Part shown: positions 40,651-55,152 of the stretch, piece by piece
Layout: every line of letters starts with the position of its first letter
Numbering within the stretch: the first letter of the stretch is position 1
Origin: Anarhynchus alexandrinus
Lineage: Eukaryota > Chordata > Aves > Charadriiformes > Charadriidae
NCBI GenBank assembly: GCA_008711295.1
Contig: VUYV01000069.1
Location: 1,492,907 to 1,556,906 of the forward strand
Direction of reading: 5' to 3'
Length of the DNA stretch: 64,000 bases
The notes under the pieces: model-generated
The model's input: only the letters and a program-made list of their open reading frames with translations
What the model was told of the DNA's origin: nothing
The model's database searches: none
Translations under genes and position numbers: made by a program

Positions 40651-42122
40651 ATGAATCATAAAATCACCATAGAATGATTTAGGTTGGAAGGGACCTTGAA
40701 GACCATCGAGTTCCAACCCCCCTGACATGGGCAGGCATACCTCCCACTAGACCTGGTTGCTCAAAGCCACATCCAGCCTGGCCTTGAACACCTCCAGGCG
40801 TGGAGCTTCCACAACTTCTCTGGGCAACCAGTTCCAGTGCCTTACCACCCTCAAAGTGAAAAATTTCTTCCTAATATCTAATCTAAATCTGCCTTCTTCC
40901 AGTTTGAAGCCATTCCCCCTCATCCTATCACTACATGCCTTTGTAAAAAGTCCCTCCCCATCTTTCCTGTAGGCCCCATTTAGATACTGGAAGGCCGCAA
41001 TAAGGTGTCCCCGGAGCCTTCTCTTCTCCAGGCTGACCAACCCCAACTCTATCATCCTGTCCTCACAGGAGAGGTGCTCCAGCCCTCTGATCATTTTTGT
41101 GGCCCTCCTCTGGACCCACTCTGACAGGTCCATGTCTTTCCTATGCTGGGGGCTCCAGAGCTGGACGCAGTATTCTAGTTGGGGCCTCAGGAGAATACAG
41201 TAGAGGGGCAGAATCACCTCCCTTGACCTGCTGTCCACACTTCTTCTGATGCAGCCTAGGATACGATTGGCCTTCTGGGCTGCGTTCGCACATTGCTGGC
41301 TCATGTTGACCCTCTCATCAACCAACACCCCCACGTCCTTCTCCTCAGGGCTGCTCTCAATCCATTCCCCACTGAGCCTGTATTTGTGCTAGGGATTGTC
41401 CTGACCCAGGTGTGGGACCTTGCACTTGTCTTTGTTGAACTTCATGAGGTTTGCATGGGCCCACCTCTCCAGCCTGTCCAGGTCTTTTTGGATGGCATCC
41501 CTCCCCTCCAGTGTGTCTACCTCATCACACAGCTTGGTATCATCGGCAAACTTGCTGAGGGTACGCTTGATCCCACTGTCCATGTCTCCGACAAAGATGT
41601 TGAACAGTACGGGTCCCAGTACTGACCCCTGAGGAAGGCCACTCGTCAGTGGTCTCCACTTGGACATTGAGCTGTTGACCACAACTCTTTGTATGGGACT
41701 GTCCAGCCAGTTCTTTATCCATCAAGCTGTCCATCTGTTGAATCCATGTCTCTCCAATTTAGAGACCAGGATATCGTGTGGGACAGCGTCAAATACTTTG
41801 CACAAGTCCAGGTAGATGACATCAGTTGCTCTTCCCTTGTCCACTACCACTGTAACCCCCTCGTAGAAGGCCACCAAATTTTTCACCCTTGGTGAAGCCA
41901 TGCTGGCTGCTACCAATCATCTCCTTATTTTCCATGTGCCTTAGCAGGGTTTCCAGGAGGATCTGCTCCATGATCTTGCCGGGCACAGAGGTGAGACTAA
42001 CAGGCCTGTATTTCCCTGGGTCTTACTTTTTTCCCTTTTTAAAAATAGGGGTTATGTTTCTCCTTTTCCAGTCAGCAGGAACTCCACCAGACTGCCACGA
42101 CTTCTCAAATATGATGAGAATG
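40651..42122 (-). mobile_element. CR1 LINE, 5'-truncated, minus strand
   Basis: The 3' terminal repeats are at the left ('aatcataaaatcaccatagaatg'), followed by the CR1 3' UTR ('ttggaagggaccttgaagac') and then ORF2 read on the minus strand. The copy extends further upstream than the 16.9 kb copy, to about 42122, where 'gactgccacgacttctcaaa' matches the usual CR1 sequence upstream of the RT motifs. ORF1 and the endonuclease are missing. It is close in sequence to the 37.8 kb copy and lies in the opposite orientation. Confidence 0.93.
40747..41916 (-). pseudogene. CR1 ORF2 reverse transcriptase remnant
   Basis: Three minus-strand segments (41722-41916, 41389-41682, 40747-41334) lie in the same reading frame and are separated by single in-frame stops. 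Together they cover the RT palm and the C-terminal tail. Visible motifs are [16 protein letters not shown] with the first catalytic Asp, the [13 protein letters not shown] box, and an intact SKFADDTKL catalytic box, followed by [20 protein letters not shown] and [14 protein letters not shown]. Upstream of 41916 a short deletion shifts the frame just after the HGFTKG motif. This copy keeps the catalytic aspartates that the 16.9 kb copy has lost, but its stops make it non-functional. Confidence 0.9.
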
Positions 42123-43099
42123 CAAAGATCTGAACTGAAGAGTTCTTTTTTTTTTTTTCCTCCTTTCTGCCTGTTTTCCTGGCTTATTGGTACCTATTAT
42201 CTGTTGAAAAAGAAAAATACAGGGGAGAGAGATGGGCAAATAAACTTAATCTTCTACCGCAGTGAAGATGGTTTCCTTCTGTTCGGTTTAAAAGACTAGC
42301 TGGTAATTTGTTTGTGTAGGTCTATTGCAAATCCTGACTGATAGATATTTTTCACCAAAAATACATTAAAAAGCAAATATTTGACAGTATTTTTCAGAAG
42401 ATTTCCACAGAAAAAGTGTTTTAGGAGATCAGTGTGTTTGGCTTGATTTCTCAGCACTTGACACATTTCTCATACAAAATATTCAATCAATAATCATCCA
42501 GCATGCTTTTGGTGCTCATTCTACATAGTTGTTCTTTATTATTATTTCAGTACAGAAAAAACTCCTTTTGTGTTTTGTGGTTGAAGGTTTTATTCTCTCT
42601 AAGTGCATTTATGCACGCTGAAAGCTAGCTAAAGGAAAAGCAAATCCTTAGTCATCCTGGTGCCACAGCAGCACCAGCAATGAAAATGAATGGGTGTAAC
42701 TGGATTGCTGCAGTGGAAAGCAGCTGAATACAACTAGACTGGACACTTTATAGAGACCGGAGCTTTTATATATTCATCCATAAAAGTATCACAGTACAAA
42801 ATGTACCTAGAGAGATGTAAAATAAAAAAAGTATCTGTTCATGCCCTCAATGACCCATTGGGCAATACAGTTTCTTTACCTCTTTCAGTATATGAAAACA
42901 GTAATTTTTAGTACAGTCGTACTCACTATCCATCACGTTCATGACAAGTGTGACCATGAGCAATTCAACAACAGCAAAGCAATTTTTCGTGTAAGAATCA
43001 ACATAACGGGGCAGGGAGGGGAAGGCGGAGGGAGTGGGATTTTTTACAGAGAACTGAAAAATACACCCAATCTAAATATATAAGCACAGTTTGTATGGT
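42123..43099. other. Non-coding stretch, no gene seen
   Basis: AT-rich with a T run at about 42147-42159. 42840-43099 has the texture of an untranslated region if the neighbouring minus-strand block is a processed pseudogene, but no polyA signal or tail marks an end. Confidence 0.4.
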
Positions 43100-43345
43100 T
43101 TAAAGAACCGAGGCAGGAACAGGGCTATCAGGATTATCAGACAGAGGAGATATTGGCCTTTTGGCATCTGGCTTTTCGACGCAGACCACTGTGAGAAGGA
43201 TCCCAGCTCTTTTGTCTGTAAAAACTGAACACTCCATATAAATTTTTTAGCTTACGCATTCTTATGGCCTCTTTCTGCACTGTCATCATCTTCCTCAGAT
43301 AAATCAAGGTCAATCACATCAGCGAAGGGTAAGGGACATCAAAAT
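43100..43345 (-). pseudogene. Possible processed-pseudogene fragment, family unknown
   Basis: On the minus strand two adjacent pieces read like protein in different frames. The right piece (from about 43320 down to the stop at 43254) reads DVIDLDLSEEDDDSAER, a hydrophobic core followed by acids like a SUMO-interacting motif. The left piece (about 43220 down to a TAA at 43102-43100) reads EKPDAKRPISPLSDNPDS, then PVPASVL and a stop, a proline/serine-rich C-terminus. At least one frameshift and one stop lie between them. I do not recognise the parent gene. A SUMO-pathway or chromatin protein is one possibility. A real last exon is unlikely given the frame break. No polyA tail is seen at either end, so retroposition is not shown. 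Confidence 0.3.
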
Positions 43346-46300
43346 GGGGTAAGAATGGTTATCAGAGCTGAGTGTCTAACTATTGGCAACGGAACTCAAA
43401 TGTGATATCTAGAAAAGCAACAAATTGCTAAACTGGATTATGTTGTGATGTAAAACTGATAAAGGCAAGTGACTGAAGTTAACTTGGAATATTTCTTGGC
43501 AAGAATTGTCTGATTTTTATAGTACACATTAAAGAAAGCAGCAGCAGTTGTTTTTCAGCCCCAGAATTAGCAGCAGCTGTTTTTCAGCTCTGAAATGATA
43601 GAATTGTGTACCAGGAGAACTATATGCAAATGTGAAATATATCAAATCTTTCTTATTAAGAAAATAGTTATGTAAGGATGATGTCCTTCAAACATCTTCA
43701 GAACTGGGATTCATGACATTTCCCTTTATATCAAAGCCTATTTCCAAAATGAGAAGTAATGTGTAATATAAAGAATGATTCAGAATGATCCAAATAAAGA
43801 GCTGAAAAATGGAAATAAAAGCACGAAATTCAACTGTTTATACTTGTTGACATTTTGCAAGCCAGCTCTTGACCATAGAATGATTTGTTGTGGCCTGCTG
43901 CACTTGCTCCAGAAGACGTACTCTTATATCCATGTAAGAGGGGTAGTAGAAACAGGAGATGTTTTCCTGCAGGACCTGGAACAGACTTATTTATACTTAT
44001 TAGCCGGTTCAGATCTTGACAGCCAATATTTACTATGAATAAGGTTCTCTTACTTTACATCAAACTGTACAAGCTTAGATAGGGAAAAAGTGTTTCTAGG
44101 AAGACTAATTTCAAAGGATTAAAAATTAAGAAAACATCATAATTACCATACTTTCAATGTATACAGAAAATGGAATCTTCATAATGGCTCCAGTGCTTTT
44201 CCCTTTTTTCTTGGTCAGTTCTAGCAAAGTAAGAAGTACTTGGAATAATACTGATATTCCCAGACCAAGATTTACCTGAGGAGTTTCATAAAGGAGTGGG
44301 AATACAGCTACCTGTTATCTGGGTGATATTTTCCTTCTGCGCAGCATGTTTAGCTAATTCTACCTGTAAATTCTTTTCAATAAGGTACTGTGCACATTGG
44401 CTAGTATAAAGTTATTTACTGGGAGATGAATGTCTGGACATAGAGTTTTAATTTGGTAACTGAGAACCGAACACCCCTTAGCCCATACACAGGAAAAAAT
44501 CCTATGAATAGCTGTATATTGTTACAATGTACTACTAGGCTCCACACATATAAATAATCCCACCAGTGACTTTGCCATTTCCCAACTAATTTCAGAGAGC
44601 TAAATCAACTCCTTCTTCAGGAAAGCCACACTTAAAGAATGTTTTTGATCTGCTGCTGACAAGGAAGCTTATGCAAAACTGTTCTAAGGAAAAGATGGAA
44701 GAATGGATGGGACAGAGAGTACAGGAGAAACCCGAGCACCTTACAGATGCTGCTTCACAGTCATGCAGGTACACGCATATGCAAATCCACAGATTCACAC
44801 TGATCGGAGCAGGGATGCACTGCATACTTCACTCTTCTGTGCAAGGAACAGCTGGAACACAGTGGGGACTATCTGACCAGGTGAGTCACAAACCTCTCAC
44901 AGAGTCACAGTCCACAGGCAGCCCTGATTAACCACTATTCTGGATAGTGCCATTTACCATTTCATCTGCCACATGTAAGGACAAGGGAGTAACATCAGCT
45001 TCATCAGGAAATTCATTCCGCCTGCCAGGGAAAGTTGTGTGTAGAGCTCCACCACTCCAGACAGCAACTGCTCACAAGTCTGTTCAGAGCTCCCTGTAAC
45101 ACAGCATTTACACTCAAGATTTCTTTAGACTTTCAGAGAAGTGATAGAAACAGTGCTTGGTTGACTCTTCTGTGTGTCTCCCACAGATTTATGAACACTG
45201 GTTTAATTGGGGTTAATTTCATCTCTTTACACAATATCTAGCCAGGAAGACAAAGAAGTTCTATGTTATGCAGAAGTAGGGAATCTTCTGCGTCTGCCAT
45301 GTTTAAGTTGATCACACTTCCTCTGAAGAGGAACATAAGGCCTGAAGATTTAGGCTTTGGCCATACTATTTATCTGAAGAGCCATACCTGCCTAAGAGTA
45401 ATTCTTAATCAGTATATGAACTTTCTTATATCCTCAAAACTAAAGTGTGAACAGCCTTTCTTATTCTTTAATGCTTTTGATTCTTCTTACATTCTTTATA
45501 GTATCACTTATTTAAGTAGATAACAGTGTCCATCATTTTTGCCGATGAGCAGCTTTTCCAGCTTTTGGCTTTCCCTTTTCCTTTTTGATTATGAGACAAC
45601 CTTTCTTTCTGTACCGCTGAATCAACATTGTTCAAAAACTTAAAAAAAAGAAAAAAGAAAGCTGTTTATTTCTACTTGAAAAGATTAAAATATTTAAGCA
45701 TTTTGTGAAAACACTTGAATGTAGAACTATGACCCTCTGTTCAACCTCATACAGGATAATTGTGCAGAGACAGTATTTACCTTAGTATGTGAACTGAATA
45801 TTTTAGAGGTCTTGATATCTATTATTTCCCTTCCTCTTTTGCAAAAACAAGTTTTGATGGAAATCAGAAGTAGCTCTGCAAAAGAAAGGAAGTGCCAAAT
45901 TGCGTGTCAGCATAAATGAAAGGAATACCAAGCCCATAAATTTTATACACTTATGTATATAAAGGTAGCTGAAGATATGTGCTGTAGTTCGGAACATGAT
46001 CCATATCTCAGGCTATAGTAATTTCTACTGTTCCAAATGGTTCTCCAAAATTCTTTGGATTAAGATGTAAAGAACTAGGTTTTCCTGAATTTCTCAGAAA
46101 AAAAACCCTAAAACAAGCACGTCCAAGATTCCCAGTTATCATCTGTCGTTTCTGAAAGAAAATGAAAGCAAACCAAGTGGAAAAACAAAACAAAACCCCA
46201 AATTAATGATAGGTGTAGTTGAAGCAAACATATGACTTCCAAGAGAAGAGAGGGTAAAAACTCTATTCCTCCATCAAAAAACTGTGGTACAGACAAAGTT

Positions 46301-49300
46301 AGGTATTCCTCAGCTTAGAAGGTTCTGGCTTCAGGTCTTGTTAAGTTGCTCTTCAATAGGAGGTCAGAGGTTACCTTAAGTACTTGATATGAGTGACTAT
46401 CCCTCTTGCCCACAAGCTGAAGAACTGAATGTAGAACAAACCAGTGAGCAAAGAGATTAATGTTCTGTAATAATTACACTGAGATTTCATTTATGAATAT
46501 CTGAGTAACTAAGATACAAAAGGAAAAGTTTATTTTAATGAGTTTGAATGGGAGTTTCCATGAAAACTGGTAATGGTTATTAAGTAGTATCACTGAACAT
46601 GATAAAGAAACAAAGAATATCTCTACCATATAAAGCTGCATTTGCGAAGTTGGCCAGGACTGAAAATCAGCATTCCTGATCTTATCAAAAGTTTCTTTAG
46701 AACTTAAAATCCATACAATTAGTCAAAATATAAAAGATTGATTAACCTGGTCCTAATGTATCCAAGATACACTAGATGAACCGCATGCTAAAAGTATTTA
46801 TTTTTCCCTATTGTCTATTAAGGGAACCTCTAGTGATTTACTGAGCCTGATACATCTGTACAATAGATGTTAAAGCAGGTGAGATGAATGTCACCCTTAG
46901 TGTTTAATTGCATCCCAGGTATGGTGTAGAACCCCAGAGAACAAGTGGTTTGATTTAGTCCCACATCAGAAAAAGAAAGTCAACTACTAAATTATAAAGA
47001 GCACTTCCGTGAAACGTCTATGTGTTCTTTCAAGGAGTCTTATTCCAATACTAGCCAGGTTTGACACTTGCCAGTTTATAAAATCAGACAGATTTTTTTG
47101 CAGCTTCGAAGAGGTTTCCTGTTCCCCTATATTAACATTTAGACTTGCTGGAGAAAAATTTCTGCAGCTTTAAGGTTTGTGCGAGATAGTTTATGCCAGT
47201 GTTCCACAGAACCACTGTATAAGTTTCCAAAAATTCCACTAAAATATCCCTTATGAATTTAAAGAGTTGTGAATTTCTGCTGGCTTGAGACTTCTCAGAT
47301 TTTCTTTAAATGTTGTAGGTTATCCAGTCAACGTGAAATCTTCATTTATATTATCAGTAAAAATTCAGACCAAGCTATTTCCTAAGCCAGGAAGAAAAGG
47401 CAGAACTTGTTTCAAAACAGGCCTTTGAAGATCCAGATGAAACTCAGCTCAGAAATGAGGCCACCTTAGGCAGTGAGGCAATTAGATACAAACAGTATTT
47501 TTACAAAATTACTGCGCTGCTTACAGAGACTATGAAAACTAATGTTCAGTAACTATTATTTTTCTGGTTTAGTTGCAGTTTCTACCTCTTTCCTACGAAA
47601 AAGAACAGAGGTGAGGACCATTAATGGGGCTTTGAACTGTTTTAGTCTCCATCCCCCTGTGGCTTCTGGGTTTTTTTTGGCAGAATAGGCCAGAGTAATA
47701 CCAAGTAATTCCATTAGCCACCTCCCTCACCCCCCCATCCTCCCTCAAATCTGAATAAAATTAATTTATCACAAGATGTGGAAATATTGCCCTATTCAAA
47801 AATCTACCTAGTGTTATAATCAGAGGTGTATCAGATGTTGTACCAGAGCCCAAAACAAAATAATACAACCATATAAAATAAAGTCCCTATATGGTTTTGG
47901 AGCAGCTTTTTTTCTGGTTCTCCTGAAGGCAAAAAAAGTAGTATATTACCACAGATTTCAACACTTGTTTGTACCGGTCCAGTTAGCTGTTGAAATAAGA
48001 GGAAGGTCAAAGGCTCCATGAAAAATCTGATTTTTTTACTCATTTACTGTTTAAACACCATGTAGTCAAATGATCTGACTTTTCATGACTACATTATGTC
48101 CAAAAGCAAGCCCACAGTCATTTCTCTCTTTGTACAGATCAGTAAATAGTTCTATCTATTCTGTGGAGCATTTTCTTCTTATCTCTGCTGTGCCCATGAA
48201 ATGCTAACCTAGCCCATATTAAACATGAAGGTGATTAGCAAAATGTGATACATGTACTAAGGGGTGCCTAAATTAGTTGAAAATTAGAAAAATCAATGAG
48301 TTTTTCTGGAATTCACCACTCTACCATGGACATATTCGAGATTTTAACAAATGGTAGATTTTATACTGAATCTACAATTATTTTTGTGATTATCAGTACA
48401 TCTTTGTCTTCACACAGAGCTGATGCACACACTTTAATTGTTCATTGTTCCACAGCTTGTTACCTAGTTCTTGTCTAATGCCATAATGATTGCTGTGAAT
48501 GTCTTGGATCACCTCTGTACTCTTGTTCATTGGCAAAAGAAACTAAATATGCATCTTTTGTTCATTCTTCACATTTGATATTATGGCAGCTGCAGCCTCT
48601 GTTGAGTGGCTCTGTCAATTTTCAGACAGATATAATAAGAACCTGACTGGATAAATAAAGACATACATTTCAGCTGGAGCTAGTCTCTGATCAGGGAATA
48701 TGCTATGAAAATACTCGAAAATCTCCATCTTCTGAAAAAGAAATCAAATGCAGCCTTCAAAGCTGGTAGGATAAAAAAGCCAGGATCAGGAAAACAACAG
48801 GCAGAAGATGGAATTTATGAAAACTTAATGAGTATATTTATTTCAAATTATAATGAGTACAGGGAATAAAGTTTGGGCTGATAATAATATATCTAGCAGC
48901 CTTGGAGCATCCCTTCATAAATACAAACAGTTTCATAATTTCTGAAAATTTTCAGAAAATTGCAAAAGAAATATTTTTAAAGCAGTTACATAGCACACAA
49001 CCAGGACACATACATACATGCATGTCTATTTGTTTCTTACTTTAGCGGGTCTACAGAGAGGGTCTACAGAGTGGGGCACTATACATGTTATGTCAGTTCA
49101 CATCTTCTTATAGTACAAACTCTGGGTTATAGACAGCTGTTGTCATTCCCACTTAGTTGTATTCACTATACAGGGAAAGCTACAGGTAGAGAGGCTAAAC
49201 TGTGTTGTAAGTTGCCCATCACTGAACTGGTAAAAAACCACATCTGTAACACACTGGACAGAATGGTTACATGGCAATATAAAGAAGTGTAAGCATCTGT

Positions 49301-52300
49301 ACTGCCTGATGCTTACCTTAATGTTGCCCTAAATCCAAACTCACAAGCTTTAACTGAACCGATAGAAGGGACCTTAACACATATATCTTTTAGCTGATAC
49401 TTTAACATACAGAAGATTGAGTGATATTGGTGAATTTTGAACTCTAAAGAGAAGTACATAGGTTATGGAGCTTAAACAAATCATTTAGGCAGTCTTTTGA
49501 AAAGTTAGTCAAAAGACTAACTTTTATTAGTTGTTCCTTACTAGTAATGTTTAGTATATTTCCGATTTTCTGAATGTTATTATATTTAGTGTACAGTAAT
49601 AATACATGCAGTAACAGGATCATCCTTGAGTTAGCTGTCATTCTCGTGTTTTGCCTTCTTTTGTTTTCTAGGCTTTTGGTTATATCCAACTACGTGTACT
49701 TTTTCCACAGCCAGGGCTCACACATCTGCTCAGCCTATCACAAGCACTGGTCCAGATTCTGAAATGGTGTCAGAAATGTTGTTCATCTGAAGCTAGGGGT
49801 TAGACTTATAAATCACCCCTTAGCCCTTTTTTATAGGCTTTGCAATTAGAAGGACAATAGATTATAGTGCTGTGCACTGTTTCTGGAGGGTGTTACAGAC
49901 GGACATTTTGCTCAGCATTTTTCTGACCTATTGTAAAAGTTAGGATTTGCATCCTTCTGGCAGATGATCCGCAAGAGGTCTGCTTGTTTAGTGATATGTT
50001 TGTGAAGTGATATGTTCCTCTAATTCTGAGCTATAACATGATGTTGCAGTTCCTCTGTTTAAATCCTATTTTTGGCCTTTGGAAAGATAGTTGTACTTTG
50101 CTAGTATACTTCTCAAATTTTCAAATTTTCTATTTGGTTACTAATAAAAATAAAGTTAAAGGGTTAGGAAAGCAATTTCTGGCATTTTACTATAAAATTA
50201 GATTACACTGCATTTTGTTACACAGTTATCTGAGGTATCTCTAAAGGTCTTACAGGGAAAATTACATTTATGACTTCACAGGGACTGATGCTGAGTACTG
50301 AAAAGTAGAACAGCAATATTTCTATGCTAATAGATGTGCAAGTCAAAACATTGTTTAAGCTGTTTCCCTTTAATATCTTGATGTTATAAAGCTACTCTGC
50401 ATTTCTGTTCCTTCACAATACCACTGTGGTAAACAGAGAGAAGAGGACTATATTGATTAGGCTAAGTATATAGGGAAAACTAAAAAGAGGAAATGTACCC
50501 ATCAAATTTTCTATAACTCCTTGGGAAAGTAGATGACCACCATAACCTTGAATGTACCCATTTTCTTTCTAGCCATTATTCTGTGCCTTTGCAGAACTGG
50601 ACTTTGCAACTGATAGAACCATCTCTTTAAAGATGCAGCTTTCATGTTTAGACAAACTGCTGGCGTATTGCAGCTCAATAAAGCCTGCGATCTTGATTGT
50701 CTATCTGATGTAACCATGGAAGCAAGTGAAGAAAAATCACCAGGGCAAAACATTTCATGGAAAAAAGAGATGAGCTCTGTGATTTCAATTCATCTGTAAG
50801 AGCCATTTTAAGGAACTGAGAAACAGAACAGAAAAAACCCCAACAACACTGAGCAAACTGCTCACAGAATATTTTTAATCTATATTTAATGAAATCATAC
50901 TCTAATCATGTGACATTTCTGCCCATAATGGGGCAGGAATATTCTTCCTCTTAGTATTTCTATTGAAGTCTTCCCTGAAGTGGTTGTATGGAAGTCAAGT
51001 GCAAGTTCACTCAATTAGAAGTGATGAGAATCATGAAACATCTAATCAGAAAGGCAGGATCTAAGGAATTTTGCTTTGATGTCTCTAATTTGGCTGAGGT
51101 GTAAAAACTAATCAATAACCTTTTGCATAGATGAAAAAATACTTTTGCAGTAAATGGTCTTCCTTTTTATTCAATCTCATCTTCTTAAATATTTTTCAGT
51201 TGAGGTTTTCCCGTAAGTACTAAGGGGAGTGCCTACGGACTGTCACATACTTGGGTTAGATTAAATTGAGTGTTTTGGTCAAATATCATTGAGTCATTGA
51301 GCAATCACACAGGTACACAGTGCAATTTCAATTTAGGTAAATAAGAAGCCTCTGAAAGAAATTAAGATTGTCAGAAGTGTCATATACAATGAAATACAAA
51401 GTTTTATTTCATTGTGATTTTCTTTAAACATATAAACATAACTGGGGAAGGTACATAAGCAGGTATGCAACCTTAAACTTATGAGTAACATCTTCTGTTT
51501 CAATTGGGATTTCTCTTCTGCCATCCTGTAAATGCCATTTTCTCAATTTATCTTCCAACCTGAACATTAAAAAGTATACAGAGGTGATAGAAGACTGGGA
51601 TATTCCAAGGAACAGAAAAGTGAAAGAGTTTACTTTCTGTGTTAATTTGGGCAATGCATGTTCATTGAAAAGGGCTAAAAATAACATTTGACACTTGTAG
51701 GAGAAATAGACAGAGAGGTTTGTTAAGGCTGGACAAGTGCCGAGAAGAAAAGAAAGTCTGGTGAAGATCTAATAGCAAGACAGTTTCATACATACGTAGC
51801 AAACTCCTATGGGAATCTAATATTTGGGGACCCAATTACAAAGCCTTTCAGTGGAATGGTTGAGGGATAATATGATGAAAAATAGATTTATGGGAACTAA
51901 AGCATATCAGATTACCATATACGGCTTGACTTGTTTCCATAACCACATACAGAACTCACCCTCTTGTTTGTTGTACTCCATAAAGTCTTGTTTGTGCACA
52001 CGAAACCATGGATTAGTAAATTGGCCAATATTGAAAAAGAGAAATTATTAGAAACAAGTATCAAACTATGTAGATTAGCGAACATAAAGAAATCCGTTTA
52101 TATGCATGGGATGCCCTTGGAAATCCAGCAAACGTATATCACCAGGTAGTCCTGTAATTTCTATCTTTTCAGCCTTAATGTATCATTAGCAACATTTCCA
52201 AGTATGTGCAGATCCCCCTAGAATAAATATGGGATACTTCAAAAGAGAAGGAAATGGTTTATTTTCATATACCAGGCGGCTTTTATGCATATGGATCACA

Positions 52301-55090
52301 TTTCTGTACCGGTTTGCTCCTGGAAATGCGCACATTTCCTTTGCACATGGAAATTTTCTCGGTAGCAGTTTTCTGTAATTGCTGACTTTGCTTCCAGCAT
52401 GGAAAGCAATAAAATACAGGCCTAGTTAGCCTTCCAAAGTTACCAAGTATCTGTATTCAAAAATGGAGTCAAACAGGAAAGCAAGTAATCCTTTCATTAA
52501 TCTCCTAGATATTCAATGACTGTAATATACATTTCATGATTGTAAGCATTTAATTTACATGACCTTCAAAATAAAGCACACTTCTTGCATCAAAAATGCT
52601 ACATTTTCATTTTTGAGGTTGACAGGTAACATCTATGTTTGGAATTGCCATCTTATAAGTCTACAATCAACTTCACAAAACAGCCATGCAGAAACTAGAA
52701 ATCTAAGCTCTGGTTTTCAGTGATTATAAGTGTATTCTTAAATACACGAAGTTTGCTATAGGCTCCAAAGAAAGTGCCATGATTTGCTTTTCTAAAGAAA
52801 TTCTTCAACAGACGAGCAAAACCTTAAAAGAAATATTAATCTGTAGAACTTGTGAAATTCAAAGATTAAGAATGTGACTTCATCTTAAAATAAATTCTGT
52901 ATTCACCCATGCCTTATCTCTGTAGCCAGAAGACCTCTATACCGCAACTTACCAATGAACATTTTCAGCCAAGGAAAGACATGTTTTAAGTAGTTCTGAA
53001 ACTCAAATAGTAACTCATATTCCTCATTAGCTGGCAGACACCCTTTAAATTGGATTTTTATGGCCCACACACCAAATTTGTAGCTGGACACTGTGCAAAA
53101 TGTTATGTCATTTTTAACTTGGTTATTAGTTTATGTAAAATATGTATATCATTATTTTAAAGCAGAACAAAACATGATCTTCAAAAAGCTGAAAAGGATA
53201 GATGTGACATGAATTTGTATTTATGTATGTGTGTTTTGGAAAAGAATGCATTTATATTTTGACATATAATGATATATGTTTACAGAAAGAATGTGTGAGT
53301 TGTACGAATTTAAGATTTCTAAAACAATGTCTCACTTCTCCATTTTTCACAATTTCAAAATTTGATGGAAATTATGAATATGTATAAACTCATGTTTACA
53401 TCTAGCATTTTATAAGAAACTCACAAGTTAATTGTAGGCTTTTGATTAACAAACACTGTGCTAAATAGATGAATGCTCTAGTCAGTAATTATTGTGTAAA
53501 CAAAGAAATGCCATCTCTTGACTGGTTAAGGTAGTTATTTACTTAATTGCTATTGTCTTACTTAAAAAAGCTGTATTTGCAGGTAACCACAGGCATTTGC
53601 ACAATCCGTGTAACTTCTTTTTCTATCAGAGATCTACGTGAATGAAAGAAATCTTAAAGTCTTTTCAGGAAAAAACCCTCATATTTAAATATAGTTAGAA
53701 GGTTCCTCTGTGGTATCTCCAGAGTATCGGGGGAGAAAATGTAAACTTGTTTTCCAGTGACTCTGTTTTCCTCTTTACCAGAACTATTTTTCCTGCAAAT
53801 TTTATAACACTTTTCTGTATACTACTTTGGGTCCCTCTGGGGAAGAAACCCAGGTGGACTCATCTACCATAGAAGAGTTAAGTGATGTGTTTTGGCAGCC
53901 AGCACAGAGGGAGCTGGGCTTTGGCCTGTGCACGTTCAAGGACTTCTTTGCTCAGGCTTGCTTAGAGCCTGGCATGAAGCGTGGGGTTGGATATAAACAA
54001 AGTGGATAATTGTCAGCTCAGCTGTGTTTTAGGTCGTATTTCTAGTATATAGACTAGCCTCGGACATCTCATCTTCATCCATTTTCTGCTAGTGCAGAAA
54101 TGATTCAGAAGCCGCTGTGATGGCAATGGCAAGGCAGTATCTCAAAGCAGCAAGCACATTCAGGCTGCTGGTTAAGCTGGTATTAATGGCCATCTATTTT
54201 GTGACGCCATGCAAAGAAGCAGCCAGTATATTCATGGTTTTGAACTTACCAAAATTAAGACTAGGAGAGGATTTGAGAACTCTTTCCTCAGGCAAGTTCA
54301 ATGGTGCGCTTAGATATACTGCATCCGGAACAACAAATCCTTTGTCTATTTAGAGGCTTTATAGCTACTATTCAAGAACTGTAATATATTGACAAAATGT
54401 GGTGATCCATAAATTGAATTTTACAAAGATAAAACGTTTGTCTTGAGATACAACAAAGAAAGTACTCACAAACTTCTAGTCGGTAACCAATTCTCCGTGT
54501 TTTCCTACGAATGTTTTTGACAGGTACAATATTGAGCTTATAGTGATACAATTTTGTCAATAAATGCATGTTTTAGAGAGTGAAAACTTGTTTTTTTCCT
54601 TCTCTACCCATTGTATAAGGAGAATTCTTGTTTAGAAACCCATAACTCAGTCTGTTCAATTAAAATAATGCAGAAAAATTATTTTATTGGGTTGATACAT
54701 TGACATGCTGCACTCAGTTATTTAAAGCTTGGTAACAGGTTAGAAGATTCAATAACACAAAGACAAGCATTGACGGGTAAAACAAATGCTTTTCACACTG
54801 CCGCCATTTCAGAACTCTGAAATGCCCAGAGGAGCTCCTTTGTCCCCCATTTATTCAAGGACTCGCACATTTCTGTGTCATGCTGTAAATGCCATGGTAA
54901 ATGAGACACACCGAAGGTCAGAAAGAACTTAATTCCAGGTCTAAGCCTTACTAATGCAACCATGTAGATCTGAGTGATATCGTTTTTCAGAAAACACTGT
55001 TGTCAAATCTGTCAGCATTCCAGAGGAATAAAAATGACAACATACTTTTTCTGTGACATGTTTCATGTATTAGGTGGAGTCTGGGACAGC
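43346..55090. other. Long non-coding stretch, no gene seen
   Basis: Nearly 12 kb without a supportable gene or clear repeat end. Features seen are a local duplication of 'cagc.g.tgtttttcagc' at 43538-43592 and ordinary A/T runs. 52225-52400 is a complex, balanced-composition segment that could be conserved non-coding DNA. None of the short frames has a recognisable domain. Confidence 0.45.
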
Positions 55091-55116
55091 CTTTTTCTTT
55101 TCCTTTCTTTTTCTTT

Positions 55117-55152
<36 letters not shown>

